Of a stretch of DNA of 64,000 nucleotides, positions 13,909 to 28,522 are shown piece by piece. This stretch comes from Gammaproteobacteria bacterium (GTDB lineage Bacteria; Pseudomonadota; Gammaproteobacteria; Chromatiales; Chromatiaceae). A program made the position numbers and the translations under genes. Under the pieces are notes generated by a model that ran no database searches, had not been told where the DNA came from, and saw only the letters and a program-made list of their open reading frames with translations. The first letter of the stretch is position 1; each line of letters starts with the position of its first letter. The DNA lies in NCBI GenBank assembly GCA_024510845.1, contig JANEMA010000002.1:1-64000 (forward strand). Direction: 5' to 3'.

Positions 13909-15450
13909 TTACCAGGCGCTGTTGGCCTTGAAATCCTTCAACACGTCATGGAAGGCCTGTTCGATCTCGCCATTCCAGTCGGCGGTTTCATTGACCTTGG
14001 TCATCAGGTCGGCGTAGTTGGCGTGCATGTAGGCGTGCAATGCTGCCTCGAAATCCACCACCTTGGTGACCTCGATATCGTCCAGGTAGCCTTCGTTGGC
14101 AGCGAACAGCGAAATCGCCATCTCCGCCACCGACAGCGGGCTGTACTGGGGCTGTTTCATCAGTTCGGTCACACGCTGCCCGCGTTCGAGCTGCTTGCGG
14201 GTGGCCTCATCCAGATCGGAGGCAAACTGCGAGAAGGCCGCCAGTTCACGATACTGAGCCAAGGCCAGACGTACACCGCCGCCAAGCTTCTTGATGATCT
14301 TGGTCTGCGCCGCACCACCTACACGAGATACCGACAGACCGGCGTTGATGGCCGGACGAATGTTGGCGTTGAACAAATCAGACTCGAGAAAGATCTGACC
14401 GTCGGTGATCGAGATCACGTTAGTCGGCACAAAGGCAGATACATCACCAGCCTGGGTCTCGATGATCGGCAGCGCAGTGAGTGAGCCGGTCTTGCCCTTA
14501 ACCTTGCCATTGGTGAACTTTTCCACATAGTCTGCGTTGACTCGGGCGGCACGCTCGAGCAGGCGCGAGTGCAGATAGAAGACGTCGCCGGGATAGGCCT
14601 CCCGGCCCGGCGGGCGGCGCAGCAACAGCGATACCTGACGATAGGCCCAAGCCTGCTTGGTCAGATCATCGTAGACGATCAGGGCATCTTCACCGTGGTC
14701 ACGAAAGTATTCGCCCATGGTGCACCCAGCATAGGGTGCGATGAATTGCAGCGCAGCCGACTCGGCAGCGGGCGCGGCAACGATGATGGTGTGCTCCATG
14801 GCGCCATGCTCTTCGAGCTTGCGCACCAGCGCGGTAATGGTGGAATTCTTCTGGCCCACCGCCACGTAGATGCACTTAACGCCGGTGCCCTTCTGGTTGA
14901 TGATGGTATCGATGGCAATGGCAGACTTGCCGGTCTGGCGGTCACCGATAATCAGCTCGCGCTGACCACGACCGACCGGGACCATGGCATCGATGGACTT
15001 GATGCCGGTCTGCACCGGCTGATCCACCGATTGGCGCGCGATGACGCCAGGTGCGATCTGCTCGATGGGCGCAGAGCACTTGGCTTCGATCGGACCCTTG
15101 CCGTCGATGGGGTTGCCCAGGGCGTCGACCACACGACCCAGCAGTTCGGGGCCGGTGGGCACTTCGAGAATCTTGCCGGTGCACTTGACCGGGTCACCTT
15201 CGGAGATACTCTTGTAGTCGCCCAGCACCACGGCACCGACCGAGTCGCGCTCGAGGTTCAGCGCCAGGCCGTACACGCCACTGGGAAACTCCAGCATCTC
15301 GTAGGACATGGCGTCGGCCAGCCCGTGGATACGGACGATACCGTCGGTCACGCTGACCACGGTACCTTCGTTGTGAGCCTCGGCAGAAACATCGAATTTC
15401 TCGATCTTCTTCTTGATCAGCTCGCTGATTTCAGAGGGGTTCAGTTGCAT
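13909..15450 (-). CDS. atpA: F1F0 ATP synthase alpha subunit
   Basis: [39 protein letters not shown]. Confidence 0.98.
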   Translation of the reverse strand: MQLNPSEISELIKKKIEKFDVSAEAHNEGTVVSVTDGIVRIHGLADAMSYEMLEFPSGVYGLALNLERDSVGAVVLGDYKSISEGDPVKCTGKILEVPTGPELLGRVVDALGNPIDGKGPIEAKCSAPIEQIAPGVIARQSVDQPVQTGIKSIDAMVPVGRGQRELIIGDRQTGKSAIAIDTIINQKGTGVKCIYVAVGQKNSTITALVRKLEEHGAMEHTIIVAAPAAESAALQFIAPYAGCTMGEYFRDHGEDALIVYDDLTKQAWAYRQVSLLLRRPPGREAYPGDVFYLHSRLLERAARVNADYVEKFTNGKVKGKTGSLTALPIIETQAGDVSAFVPTNVISITDGQIFLESDLFNANIRPAINAGLSVSRVGGAAQTKIIKKLGGGVRLALAQYRELAAFSQFASDLDEATRKQLERGQRVTELMKQPQYSPLSVAEMAISLFAANEGYLDDIEVTKVVDFEAALHAYMHANYADLMTKVNETADWNGEIEQAFHDVLKDFKANSAW

Positions 15451-15464
15451 GGTTGCGTACCCTG

Positions 15465-16004
15465 TTAAAGTCCTAATTCGTGCGCCAACTGGTTGAGCTG
15501 CCCGGCCACGGAACTGTCGATGACCATGTCACCGGCGCGCAGGCGGAAGCCGCCGATCAGTTCGGGGTCTTCGTGGCTGGCGATGCGCACCTCGCGCCCC
15601 AGCTTCGCCTTCAGCGCGTCGGCCAGCAGTTTTTCCTGCGCCGGCTTGAGCGGGTAGGCGGTGGTCAATTCGACCTCGACAGTGCCCTCGTGCTCGGCCT
15701 TGCGCTGTGCGAACAGCGCGGCGATCTCGGGGAGCAGGCCCAGGCGGTTGTTCTCGGCGAGCAGGCGGACCAGGTTCTGGCCCTCCTCGCTGAGCCGGCC
15801 ACCACCGATTTCCAGTACCAGCTCGGCCTTCTGCTCGCGGCTCAGGCCGGGACCGGCAAGCACGCCGGCCAGCACAGGATCGGCTGCGGCGGTGGCCAGC
15901 ATCTCCAGCATTTTCGACCACAGATCGAGCTTGTCGGTCTCGACCGCGCGCTGAAACACCGCTTCGGCGTAGGGGCGGGCGATAGTTGTTGCGTCTCCAG
16001 CCAT
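15465..16004 (-). CDS. atpH: F1F0 ATP synthase delta subunit
   Basis: [17 protein letters not shown]; operon context. Confidence 0.95.
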   Translation of the reverse strand: MAGDATTIARPYAEAVFQRAVETDKLDLWSKMLEMLATAAADPVLAGVLAGPGLSREQKAELVLEIGGGRLSEEGQNLVRLLAENNRLGLLPEIAALFAQRKAEHEGTVEVELTTAYPLKPAQEKLLADALKAKLGREVRIASHEDPELIGGFRLRAGDMVIDSSVAGQLNQLAHELGL

Positions 16005-16013
16005 GGCTCTGCC

Positions 16014-16484
16014 TCAAATCTGCTTGGCGACCGCTTCGACGATGTCCTTGTGCGCGTCGGTGTCGATCTCGCGGCGCAGGATCTTCTCGGCACCGGCCAC
16101 TGCCAGCTCCGCCACCCGGCTACGCAATTCCTCGCGCGCCCGGTTCACTTCCTGCTCGATCTCGGCCTGGGCCGCAGCCAGCTGGCGCGCGCCCTCTTCC
16201 TGGGCCTTGGTCTTTGCCTCTTCGACGATCAGGGCAGCCTGCTTCTCGGCCTTGGCGGTGATCTCGGCCGCCTGCTGCTTGGCCTCGTGCAGGTATTCCT
16301 TGGCGCGCTCGCGCGCCATTTCCTGCTCGTGCTGGCCGCGCTCGGCTGCAGCCAGACCATCGGCGATCTTTGCCTTGCGCTCGTCCATCGACTTGACCAG
16401 AGGGGGCCATACGAACTTCATGGTGAACCATACGAACACCGCGAAGGACACCAGCTGGGCAATCAGTGTCAGGTTGATATTCAT
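16014..16484 (-). CDS. atpF: F1F0 ATP synthase subunit b
   Basis: [29 protein letters not shown]. Confidence 0.97.
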   Translation of the reverse strand: MNINLTLIAQLVSFAVFVWFTMKFVWPPLVKSMDERKAKIADGLAAAERGQHEQEMARERAKEYLHEAKQQAAEITAKAEKQAALIVEEAKTKAQEEGARQLAAAQAEIEQEVNRAREELRSRVAELAVAGAEKILRREIDTDAHKDIVEAVAKQI

Positions 16485-16536
16485 CCCGAAACCTCGTTCA
16501 GACGAGAGTGGATTACATGTACTGCGAGGGTCGTCC

Positions 16537-16788
<252 letters not shown>

Positions 16789-16822
16789 TCAATCAGGTGA
16801 GTAGTTGAAGATCAGTTCGAAA

Positions 16823-18065
<1,243 letters not shown>

Positions 18066-18248
18066 GCTGTGGTCTGCCCGCCTGTTCCGGTATGTCGAAG
18101 CGGGGCGAAGTATAAGCAGATGATGTAATAAGGTCAAACGATAGTTTGATAAAAAATCACATGGATTGCACGGCCTTGGGGAAAAGGCAGCCCGATGCCG
18201 GTGTACGGGTGCCACCGCCGAGAAGAATTCGGCCGGGGGAAGGGCCTT

Positions 18249-19130
18249 CTATTTGATATGAGCGAGGATGCCCTCGAGTTCGTCGAGGCTGTTGTAGGCA
18301 ATCTCGAGACGGCCCTTGCCACCCTTGCCCTGCTTGAGCACGACCCGAGCACCCAGGCGCTCGGTGAGGTCCTCGAGCAACCGACGGATGTCGGGATCTT
18401 CCCTGGTGGGTTCGGCCGAGGTTTTTTTCGGTGGATCGTTCAAGCGCCGCACCAAAGCCTCGGTATCGCGTACCGACAGACCCTTGTTCGCTACCTCGTG
18501 GGCGGCCTGGAGCTGCACGGTCTCATCCTTCAGCGCCAGCAGGGCGCGGGCATGACCCATTTCGAGCGCCCCCTGTTCAACCAGCGCCTTGACACCGGGA
18601 GCCAACTCCAGGAGACGAATCAAATTGGTGACCGTGGTGCGCGACTTGCCGACCGCCTGTGCTACCAGCTGATGGGTCATACCAAACTCGTCGAGCAAAC
18701 GGTGCAGGGCAGACGCCTCTTCCAGCGGGTTGAGATCATCACGCTGAATGTTCTCGATCAGCGCCATGACCATGGCGGTCTGGTCATCAACTTCGTGGAC
18801 CACGACCGGTGCCTCGGCAAGGCCCGCCAACTGGGCGGCACGCCATCGCCGCTCACCAGCGATGATCTCGTAACAGCCTGCATCCACAGGACGCACCACG
18901 ATCGGCTGCACCATGCCCTGGGCTGCAATGGAATCGGCCAGCTCGCGCAGCTTGTCCTCATCGAAATGCCTGCGCGGCTGGTAACGGCCTCGCTGGATCT
19001 GTTCAACGGGCAGCCGCCGAATCGAGGCAGCCGCTGCCTGCTCGGGTGTCAGGGGGATATCGGGCGCTGCTTCACGGGTCGCACCCAGCAGTGCATCCAA
19101 TCCACGTCCGAGGCCTCTCTTCTTTGCCAT
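18249..19130 (-). CDS. parB: Chromosome partitioning protein ParB
   Basis: MAKKRGLGRGLDALLG; GERRWRAAQLAGL. Confidence 0.97.
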   Translation of the reverse strand: MAKKRGLGRGLDALLGATREAAPDIPLTPEQAAAASIRRLPVEQIQRGRYQPRRHFDEDKLRELADSIAAQGMVQPIVVRPVDAGCYEIIAGERRWRAAQLAGLAEAPVVVHEVDDQTAMVMALIENIQRDDLNPLEEASALHRLLDEFGMTHQLVAQAVGKSRTTVTNLIRLLELAPGVKALVEQGALEMGHARALLALKDETVQLQAAHEVANKGLSVRDTEALVRRLNDPPKKTSAEPTREDPDIRRLLEDLTERLGARVVLKQGKGGKGRLEIAYNSLDELEGILAHIK

Positions 19131-19133
19131 GAT

Positions 19134-19922
19134 TCAGATCTGTGACGAAACGGGTTGGGTTCGATGCCGGCGGGTCAGCTCAGAGGCGAGCGCCATATGG
19201 CTGATTGCGCCACGTGACTGCTTATCATACAGCATCACCGGCAAGCCATGACTGGGAGCCTCTGCCACGCGCACGTTGCGCGGAATGATGGTGCGAAACA
19301 CTTTGTCGCGAAAATGCCCAACGAGCTGGTAGGAGACCTCGTTGGCCAGATTGTTACGCGAATCGTGCATGGTACGCACGATCCCCTCCAGCTCGAGACG
19401 GAAGTTGCGATGTGCCCGAATCTGCTCGATGGTATCGAGCAGTGAGGACAGCCCTTCGAGCGCGTAGTACTCGGTCTGGATCGGCACCAGCACGCCATCG
19501 GAGGCCACCAGTGCGTTGACCGTGAGCATATTCAACGAGGGCGGACAGTCGATCAAAATGTAATCATATTCCGTGCGTATCGGCTCCAACGCCAGATGGA
19601 GACGCTTGTCGCGCATCGGTACATCCAGCAGGCGCACCTCAGCAGCAGTCAGGTCACTGTTCGCGGGTAGTACCGCGAACAAGTCCTCGGCGCCCCGTAC
19701 AATGGCCTGGCGCGCCAGCACCTCACCCAGCAACACATCCAGTGCCGAGACGTCCAGCGCGTGCTTCTCCACGCCACAACCCATGGTGGCATTGCCTTGG
19801 GGATCGAGGTCGATGAGCAACACCCTCTGCCGCATATCGGCTAACGAGGCAGCCAAGTTGACGGCGGTTGTGGTCTTGCCCACCCCCCCCTTCTGGTTGG
19901 CGACACAGATGATGCGTCCCAT
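19134..19922 (-). CDS. parA: Chromosome partitioning ATPase ParA (Soj)
   Basis: MGRIICVANQKGGVGKTTTAVNLAASLA. Confidence 0.97.
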   Translation of the reverse strand: MGRIICVANQKGGVGKTTTAVNLAASLADMRQRVLLIDLDPQGNATMGCGVEKHALDVSALDVLLGEVLARQAIVRGAEDLFAVLPANSDLTAAEVRLLDVPMRDKRLHLALEPIRTEYDYILIDCPPSLNMLTVNALVASDGVLVPIQTEYYALEGLSSLLDTIEQIRAHRNFRLELEGIVRTMHDSRNNLANEVSYQLVGHFRDKVFRTIIPRNVRVAEAPSHGLPVMLYDKQSRGAISHMALASELTRRHRTQPVSSQI

Positions 19923-20253
19923 GATGCTCGATCCGTTGTCTGACAGAGCCGGTCATCTTAAGGGGTATGCCGGAAGGCCACAACCAAACCGGTTCCGGAT
20001 CAGATCGGCTCGAGGAAGATGAGATGCTTGGCGATCTCTTGCCGAACCCCCGAATTCAACCAAGTAAGCAACACCACCCGGTACAGCTTTCTGCCACATT
20101 ACCGCTAACACGGCCTCTTTGACGCCACCTCCTGACAACGGGAAGAACGGGGTGCCAAGGCAAGCGAGAACTGACAGAATCGCAGATCAAACAAGACTTC
20201 CCGGTGGAGTTGCCCGTTGGACAGGAGGCTTCTCGAAGCAGACCCGACTCCTG

Positions 20254-20904
20254 CTAGACCGGTCCAATCAGCACCAAGTTGCGCTGACCAGGCTCGCCAG
20301 GCACCCGGAGACGCTCGATTCGCATCTGCAGACCGGGTACCAGAATTTTTGGATCGAACGCATCCAGACCCGCCTTCATGACCGCCCACTGGCCGCCCGA
20401 GGCACGCAGATGGGCGCTGAGTTCGAGCATGCGTTGCAGTTCGCTGAAAGCGCGCGAAGTAATGGTATCGAAACCGGCATTGTCTTCCAGAATCTCGACC
20501 CGGACTTGCACCACGGTCACATTGTCCAACTCCAGCTCGATCACTGCCTGCTGCACGAAGCGTGTTTTCTTGCCGTTGGCGTCGAGCAGGGTGAAGGCCA
20601 GATCCGGGCGCGCCAGCGCCAGCGGAATTCCGGGCAAGCCGGCGCCGGTTCCCACGTCCAACACCCGCGGCCCGTGCACCCAGGGCAGGATGGACAGGCT
20701 GTCGAGGAGGTGACGGGAGACCATCTCTTTCGGATCGCGCACCCCGGTCAAATTGTAGGCCCGGCTCCATTTCAGCAGCAGGGCCAGATAGTCGAGCAGG
20801 CGCGCCCGGCATACCGCGTCCAACGACAGACCCATCTCGCGCAGGCCGTCGCGCAGCTGCGCGGACCACAGGTCCAGGGGGAGATTGTCGGACGAGCGGC
20901 TCAT
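20254..20904 (-). CDS. rsmG: 16S rRNA (guanine527-N7)-methyltransferase
   Basis: YNLTGVRDPKEMVSRHLLDSLSILPWV..VLDVGTGAGLPGIPLAL. Confidence 0.95.
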   Translation of the reverse strand: MSRSSDNLPLDLWSAQLRDGLREMGLSLDAVCRARLLDYLALLLKWSRAYNLTGVRDPKEMVSRHLLDSLSILPWVHGPRVLDVGTGAGLPGIPLALARPDLAFTLLDANGKKTRFVQQAVIELELDNVTVVQVRVEILEDNAGFDTITSRAFSELQRMLELSAHLRASGGQWAVMKAGLDAFDPKILVPGLQMRIERLRVPGEPGQRNLVLIGPV

Positions 20905-20963
20905 GCCCACTATTATCCACCATGCGGCCATCTTGGATAAACTGATGACCACACTCTACGGTA

Positions 20964-21731
20964 TCAGCGGGTGAAGACCCAGGTATCACCCTTCGACAGC
21001 CCCTTATTGTAGACGTAACCGGCGTAGTCGAAGGCCTTGAGCCGCTCAGGATCGGAGAACTGTTCGGTGATGAGATAGCGGCTCATCAGACCACGCGCCT
21101 TTTTGGCGTAAATGCCGATCATCTTGTAGCCGCCGTCCTCGTGTCGCTCTTTGAACTGGGGCGTGATGATGCGCCCGGAGAGCCGCTTGAGTCGAACTGC
21201 CTTGAAATATTCGTTGGAGGCGAGGTTGACCAGCACGTCATCGCCTTGGACGGCCAAGGCCTCGTTGAGCCTGTCGGTGATGATGTCGCCCCAAAAATCG
21301 TACAGATTGCGCCCACGCGGGTTAGGCAGAGGGGCGCCCATCTCCAGGCGATAAGGCAACATCAGATCCAGGGGCCGCAGCACCCCGTACAGGCCAGAGA
21401 GGATTCGCAGATGATTCTGGGCGAAGGCGATATCGTCGGGCTCGAACTGATCGGCATTCAGTCCGGAATACACATCGCCCTTGAAGGCGAACAGGGCCTG
21501 CTTGGCGTTATCCCTGCTGATCTTCGGCGTCCAGGATTGGTAGCGGTCATGGTTGAGCCGGGCCAGCTTGTCGCTGAGCTTCATCAGACCGGCAATCTGT
21601 TCCACAGAATAATCCTTGAGAATGTCGATGAGCTGCCGCGACGCATCCAGCAACTCGGGCAGGGTACACTCCCCGACGGGGGCGGGGGTGTCATAGTCCA
21701 GCTTCTTGGCAGGCGAGATGATGATGAGCAC
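20964..21731 (-). CDS. yaaA: Peroxide stress protein YaaA
   Basis: MLIIISPAKKLDYDTP; LSGLYGVLRPLDLMLPYRLEMG. Confidence 0.95.
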   Translation of the reverse strand: MLIIISPAKKLDYDTPAPVGECTLPELLDASRQLIDILKDYSVEQIAGLMKLSDKLARLNHDRYQSWTPKISRDNAKQALFAFKGDVYSGLNADQFEPDDIAFAQNHLRILSGLYGVLRPLDLMLPYRLEMGAPLPNPRGRNLYDFWGDIITDRLNEALAVQGDDVLVNLASNEYFKAVRLKRLSGRIITPQFKERHEDGGYKMIGIYAKKARGLMSRYLITEQFSDPERLKAFDYAGYVYNKGLSKGDTWVFTR

Positions 21732-21742
21732 GAAGATACCTC

Positions 21743-23629
<1,887 letters not shown>

Positions 23630-23734
23630 AGGCCATCACCCAAGAAATACCATAAAGCAGCGTCGATCTTAATCCAAAGCCCAATCTCCATCCGCTGCAA
23701 TCCTTGCAGGTTTGAGACGGTCTCCGTACCTTTC

Positions 23735-24240
23735 GCCTGGTCTCCTGGACGCGCTACACCCTGCCCACAGCAGAACGGTGTGCAGACCTGCAGCTGCCCG
23801 AGTGGATCGGCCCACAACCCGGACACTGACCATGCAATGATGCCGCACGCATCCCGGCAACGACGCCGCAGTGGTCGAACAGACCCTGTGCTTCTTTCAC
23901 GAAAAGCCCTTCGTCTGCACCCTCTCCCCCAAGGTGGCCTGGGGCGATTCCATCGAACATTTCCTGTTCACTTCGCAATAACGGTTTCCGTGAGCACTAT
24001 GCCAAAAGCCTTGCCGTGCTGATGCGGCTGGCACGGATCGTCACCGGCTACCAAGGTGATCTCTACAGCCCCCTGGCCGATTACTGGGTGGTACGGGTTG
24101 CTGCTCGAAGACCGTTGGCTGCTGGATGCCATCGGCCCCGACTGGTATCGCCGGGTGGCTGGGCTTCGACACCGGGACCCAACACTCGCTACTCGCCCGC
24201 CTGGTTCTGATACAGGGCGGCGATTATGTGTTGGTCCTCC
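23735..24240 (+). pseudogene. Relic of TgpA-like (DUF3488) transglutaminase
   Basis: Frame-broken fragments: CFFHEKPFVCTLSPKVAWGDSIEHFLFTSQ*; AVLMRLARIVTGYQGDLYSPLADYWVVR; GWLGFDTGTQHSLLARLVL. Confidence 0.75.
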
Positions 24241-24342
24241 TGACAGCGAGCAACAGTCTGATACTGCCCGACCAGGCCGGACCGCTGATCACCAGAGACA
24301 AAGTGAACACGGAAGCTCGATATTGTGTAGCCGAGATGCTTG

Positions 24343-25695
24343 TCACTTACCGATACAGAAACTCGAGAAGATCGCGCCGATCAGATCGTCAGCGCTGAAT
24401 TCACCAGTGATCTCCAACAACGCCTGCTGGGCCAGGCGCAGATCTTCAGCCAACAGTTCGCCTGCCAGACCGTTCCACAACGCTCGCTGCCCATCGGCGA
24501 GATGGATCGCCGCACGTTCCAGCGCCGCCAAGTGCCGACGACGTGCTGTGAATTCACCCTCGGTGCCACAATCCAGACCCATGCAGGCACGCAGATGGTC
24601 ACGGAGGGCATCCATTCCTAAGCCATCACGCGCACTGATACAGATCTCTACTCGGGTAGAGTCCTCGACCAGTCCCGGTTGCGCACCACTGAGATCAACC
24701 TTGTTATGCACAAAGGTCACCGGCACCCTTTCCGGCAGTTCACCCGGATCGAAGCCGGCATGCCCCGGGGCCATCGTACCGTCGTACACCCAGAGGATAC
24801 GATCGGCCACGGCCAGCTCAGCGTGCGCGCGTTCCACGCCGATGCGCTCGATTGGATCGTCGGTATCACGCAGCCCAGCGGTATCGATCAGATGCACCGG
24901 CATACCATCGATCTGGATCTGTTCACACAGAGTGTCGCGCGTGGTACCCGGTACCTCGGTGACGATGGCCCGCTCTGCCCCAGCCAGGGTATTGAGCAAG
25001 CTGGACTTGCCGGCATTGGGACGGCCGGCGATCACCAGTGTCATGCCCTCACGCATCACTCGACCAATCTCGGCGCTTCGACGTACCTTCTCAAGACGAT
25101 CGATCAACGACTGCAGATCCTCGGCTACCCGATGGTCAGCCAGGAAATCGATCTCTTCTTCCGGAAAATCGATAGCTGCCTCCACATAGAGACGAAGCTG
25201 GATCATGGCCTCGCGCAGGACATCGATACGGTGGGAGAATTCACCCGCCAGCGAGCGCATGGCCAGACGCGCTCCAGCACGGGTCTCAGCATCGATCAGA
25301 TCGGCAATGGCCTCGGCCTGGGTGAGGTCGATCTTGTCGTTGAGATAGGCACGTTCGGAGAACTCCCCGGGACGGGCAAGGCGTGCACCCAGTTGCAGAC
25401 AGCGCTCGAGCAACAGGTCCATGATCACCGGGCCACCGTGACCCTGAAATTCGATGACGTCCTCGCCGGTGAACGAATGCGGAGCGCGGAAGGTGAGCAA
25501 CAGGCCCTGGTCTAGAATCTGACCCTCAGTATCACGGAAGGTGGCAAACAACACTCGGCGCGGCTCAGGGACCCGCTTGCTGACAACCTCGCCAATCGCC
25601 AGGGCCTGTGGGCCGGAGACTCGCACGATGCCGATGCCGCCGCGCCCTGGCGGGGTGGCGATCGCCGCAATGGTGTCGGTTGCTCGTCTGGCCAC
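24343..25695 (-). CDS. mnmE: tRNA modification GTPase MnmE
   Basis: [36 protein letters not shown]-term FCIGK. Confidence 0.98.
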   Translation of the reverse strand: MARRATDTIAAIATPPGRGGIGIVRVSGPQALAIGEVVSKRVPEPRRVLFATFRDTEGQILDQGLLLTFRAPHSFTGEDVIEFQGHGGPVIMDLLLERCLQLGARLARPGEFSERAYLNDKIDLTQAEAIADLIDAETRAGARLAMRSLAGEFSHRIDVLREAMIQLRLYVEAAIDFPEEEIDFLADHRVAEDLQSLIDRLEKVRRSAEIGRVMREGMTLVIAGRPNAGKSSLLNTLAGAERAIVTEVPGTTRDTLCEQIQIDGMPVHLIDTAGLRDTDDPIERIGVERAHAELAVADRILWVYDGTMAPGHAGFDPGELPERVPVTFVHNKVDLSGAQPGLVEDSTRVEICISARDGLGMDALRDHLRACMGLDCGTEGEFTARRRHLAALERAAIHLADGQRALWNGLAGELLAEDLRLAQQALLEITGEFSADDLIGAIFSSFCIGK

Positions 25696-25699
25696 AGAC

Positions 25700-27331
25700 T
25701 CAGGTCTTGGCGCCCTGTTCGATACGGTGGGTAATCACCCATTGTTGGGCGATCGAGAGGATGTTGTTCACCACCCAGTAGAGCACGAGACCCGCCGGGA
25801 AGAAAACGAACATGGCGCCGAACACGACCGGAAGATACATCATGATCTTGGCCTGCATCGGATCGGGCGGCGCCGGATTGAGTTTCTGCTGCACGAACAT
25901 GGACACTGCCATGATCACCGGCAACACGAAATAGGGATCCTTGATGGACAGATCCTTGATCCACAGGATCCAGGGCGCCTGGCGCATCTCGACGTTTTCC
26001 AGCAGCACCCAGTAGAGTGCGATGAAGAAGGGGATCTGTACCAACATGGGCAGGCAACCGCCCAACGGATTGATCTTCTCCTTCTTGTAGATCTCCATCA
26101 TCGCCTGCTGCATACGCTGCTTGTCATCTCCATAACGATCCTTGAGCGCCTGAATACGCGGTCCCAGCTTGCGCATATGCGCCATGGAACGGTAACTCGT
26201 CTCGGATAACTTGAAGAAGGCCAGCTTGATGAGGATGGTGAAGATGATGATGGTCCAGCCCCAATTGCCAACGAAAGCATTGATCTCTTCGAGAATCCAG
26301 TGGATGGGCTTGGCCAGGAATACCAGCCAGCCATAATCCACGGTGAGCTCCAGGCCATCGGCCACGGTCTCCAGTTCACTCATCAACTTGGGACCTACGA
26401 ACACAGTACCGCCAAAGACGGCCTCAGCCCCAGGGGCTACGGTCTTCACCGGGGTATAACCGCCGATCACGTAACGCCCGTTGCCGACTCCCTTCCCGTA
26501 GTAGTGCCAAGTCTCGCCATGCGGTGGTACGAAGGCCGCCAGGAAATAATGCTGGATCATCGCGTACCAGCCGTCCTTGACGCCCAGATCAGGCTGGCCC
26601 TCGGCCAGTTCACCAAATTTGATCTTGTGATACTTGTCTTCCGGGGTCCAGATGGCGCCACCAGTGAAGGTGACCATCAGCGCATTGCTCTTTTGCTGCG
26701 GTTCGCTACGTTGCAGCTGGCGGTATTCGCGACCTTTCCATTCCTTGTCGGAACCGTTGCGCACAATCTCCTCAAGCCGGAAAGCATGATTGCCGCGCGT
26801 AAAGGTATAACGCTTGATCACCTCGATGTCCCCGGGAGAAGACCAGATGAAATCCACGCTCAGGCTGTCTTCAGCCTCGCCCATGCGGTACTCGGTTTGC
26901 GAAGTCTGAAACACCACCTTATGTGTAGGCGCAGGGGAGTCGGCCACACCGATCAAACCTGTCTGGGCAATGAAGAAATCGTCGGGATCGCGACTCATCA
27001 ATCGGGTGGGGATCTCCGGCTGATCCACCGAGACGGGATACCGGATCAACCGTGCCTCGGCAATAGTCGCACCCTGCGAATCGATCAGCAGATCAAGCGT
27101 ATCGGTACGCACCCGGACCAAACGTCCGGTTGCAGCAGAGGTCCCCGCCACGGTATCACTCCCTGCCGATGCCACCGCATTCTCATCGGGCGTTTCAGGT
27201 ACCGCAGCGACACCGATCCCGCCATCAGTGGCTTGCTGCTTAGGTAGTGCGTAGTCCTCCTGCCAGGCCTCCCAGATCATCAGGGACACAAAGGCCAGAG
27301 CCATGAACAGCAACAGACGTATATTATCCAT
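25700..27331 (-). CDS. yidC: Membrane protein insertase YidC
   Basis: [57 protein letters not shown]. Confidence 0.98.
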   Translation of the reverse strand: MDNIRLLLFMALAFVSLMIWEAWQEDYALPKQQATDGGIGVAAVPETPDENAVASAGSDTVAGTSAATGRLVRVRTDTLDLLIDSQGATIAEARLIRYPVSVDQPEIPTRLMSRDPDDFFIAQTGLIGVADSPAPTHKVVFQTSQTEYRMGEAEDSLSVDFIWSSPGDIEVIKRYTFTRGNHAFRLEEIVRNGSDKEWKGREYRQLQRSEPQQKSNALMVTFTGGAIWTPEDKYHKIKFGELAEGQPDLGVKDGWYAMIQHYFLAAFVPPHGETWHYYGKGVGNGRYVIGGYTPVKTVAPGAEAVFGGTVFVGPKLMSELETVADGLELTVDYGWLVFLAKPIHWILEEINAFVGNWGWTIIIFTILIKLAFFKLSETSYRSMAHMRKLGPRIQALKDRYGDDKQRMQQAMMEIYKKEKINPLGGCLPMLVQIPFFIALYWVLLENVEMRQAPWILWIKDLSIKDPYFVLPVIMAVSMFVQQKLNPAPPDPMQAKIMMYLPVVFGAMFVFFPAGLVLYWVVNNILSIAQQWVITHRIEQGAKT

Positions 27332-27420
27332 AGGATGATCCGAAATATCGGTTTAACGGGTCATTGTGCCCATCACCAAGAGTCGCAAGGCACGGAATGT
27401 AAGCCAGCAGGCACTCCGAG

Positions 27421-27822
27421 TCACTTGGGCCGGAGCCGGCCTTGCAGGCGCGCGAAGTGTGCGGCAAGCAAGCGACGCAAGGTCCTGGTATCCGTCTCCC
27501 GGACAGCAGCCCGCGCCATCACCACGAAATTCAACGCCGGTCCCTGCTGCTCAGTGGCCACGTGCAAGCGGAAATATTCACGAATCAGTCGCTTGATGCG
27601 ATTGCGGTCGACCGCGCGGCGCAGCTGCCTGCGGGAAATCGCCAATCCCAGCCGGGAATGGGATTGCGTTCCATGGGCAGGGCGGGCCAGCACAGTAAAA
27701 CAACGATCTGAGGAACGATCAGGGTCAGCGAAGACATGACGAAAGTCGACAGCATGCCGCAGACGGCGGCCACGCGAAAAGTCCCGGGGCGACTTCCCAT
27801 CCCCGGCCTTTACTGTCAGCAT
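27421..27822 (-). CDS. rnpA: Ribonuclease P protein component
   Basis: RLGLAISRRQLRRAVDRNRIKRLIREYFR; between yidC and rpmH; start uncertain. Confidence 0.92.
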   Translation of the reverse strand: MLTVKAGDGKSPRDFSRGRRLRHAVDFRHVFADPDRSSDRCFTVLARPAHGTQSHSRLGLAISRRQLRRAVDRNRIKRLIREYFRLHVATEQQGPALNFVVMARAAVRETDTRTLRRLLAAHFARLQGRLRPK

Positions 27823-27839
27823 ATCCGACGTTCCGTAGT

Positions 27840-27974
27840 TCAGGGTGCCAAGCGGGCACGACCCTTGCGACGACGGGCATTGATGATCCTGCGACCAGAA
27901 CGGGTCGCCATGCGGGCGCGAAACCCGTGGGTACGTGCACGCTTCAGATTGCTCGGTTGAAAGGTACGCTTCAT
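27840..27974 (-). CDS. rpmH: 50S ribosomal protein L34
   Basis: Translated by hand: [44 protein letters not shown]; below the ORF-track length cutoff. Confidence 0.97.
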   Translation of the reverse strand: MKRTFQPSNLKRARTHGFRARMATRSGRRIINARRRKGRARLAP

Positions 27975-28522
27975 GGCAGGTTACCCCGAATACCTGATGA
28001 CTGAACTCTGTCCACGCGCCGGCGTCTCTCTGGCAAGTATCGCCCGCGACTGACAAGGAAGGCGAGGAAACATACGCGAAATTCTGTTCCCTGTCAAACA
28101 GGCCACTGGATGAGACACATCTCTGTCCTTGGCTGGGAAACCCGGAATAGCATCGTAATATGAGTTATTTTGTAAGTGTTTACTTACTATTCTACTATCA
28201 GACTGTTGAAAAATGCCGCAACGGATGAAGCATGCTGATTCTGCCTTCTGGTCAAAAATTGACCGATTTGGCCTGATTCGCCTGTTTCCAGGCATACCAA
28301 CCTCTCTGAGCTTGGCCATCAACATGCCGCCTCCACCCGGATTGAGCATGTAAACCAGGTTGCGCGCACCTGCCATCAAGTGCGTATAGCCAGATCATTC
28401 GAAACAATGGAGATTTTCTTGATCTGACAATCTCGGTACAAAGGCCTCGGTGTACAGGGCAACACGATATTTTGCACTCTTCCATGAGCACCCTCGCGAC
28501 CAGTTCATCGAGGTGGGAATTG

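Noticed and set aside
27335-27420. yidD between rnpA and yidC
   Set aside because: The gap is too short and no YidD-like sequence was seen; the gene seems absent here, possibly elsewhere in the genome.
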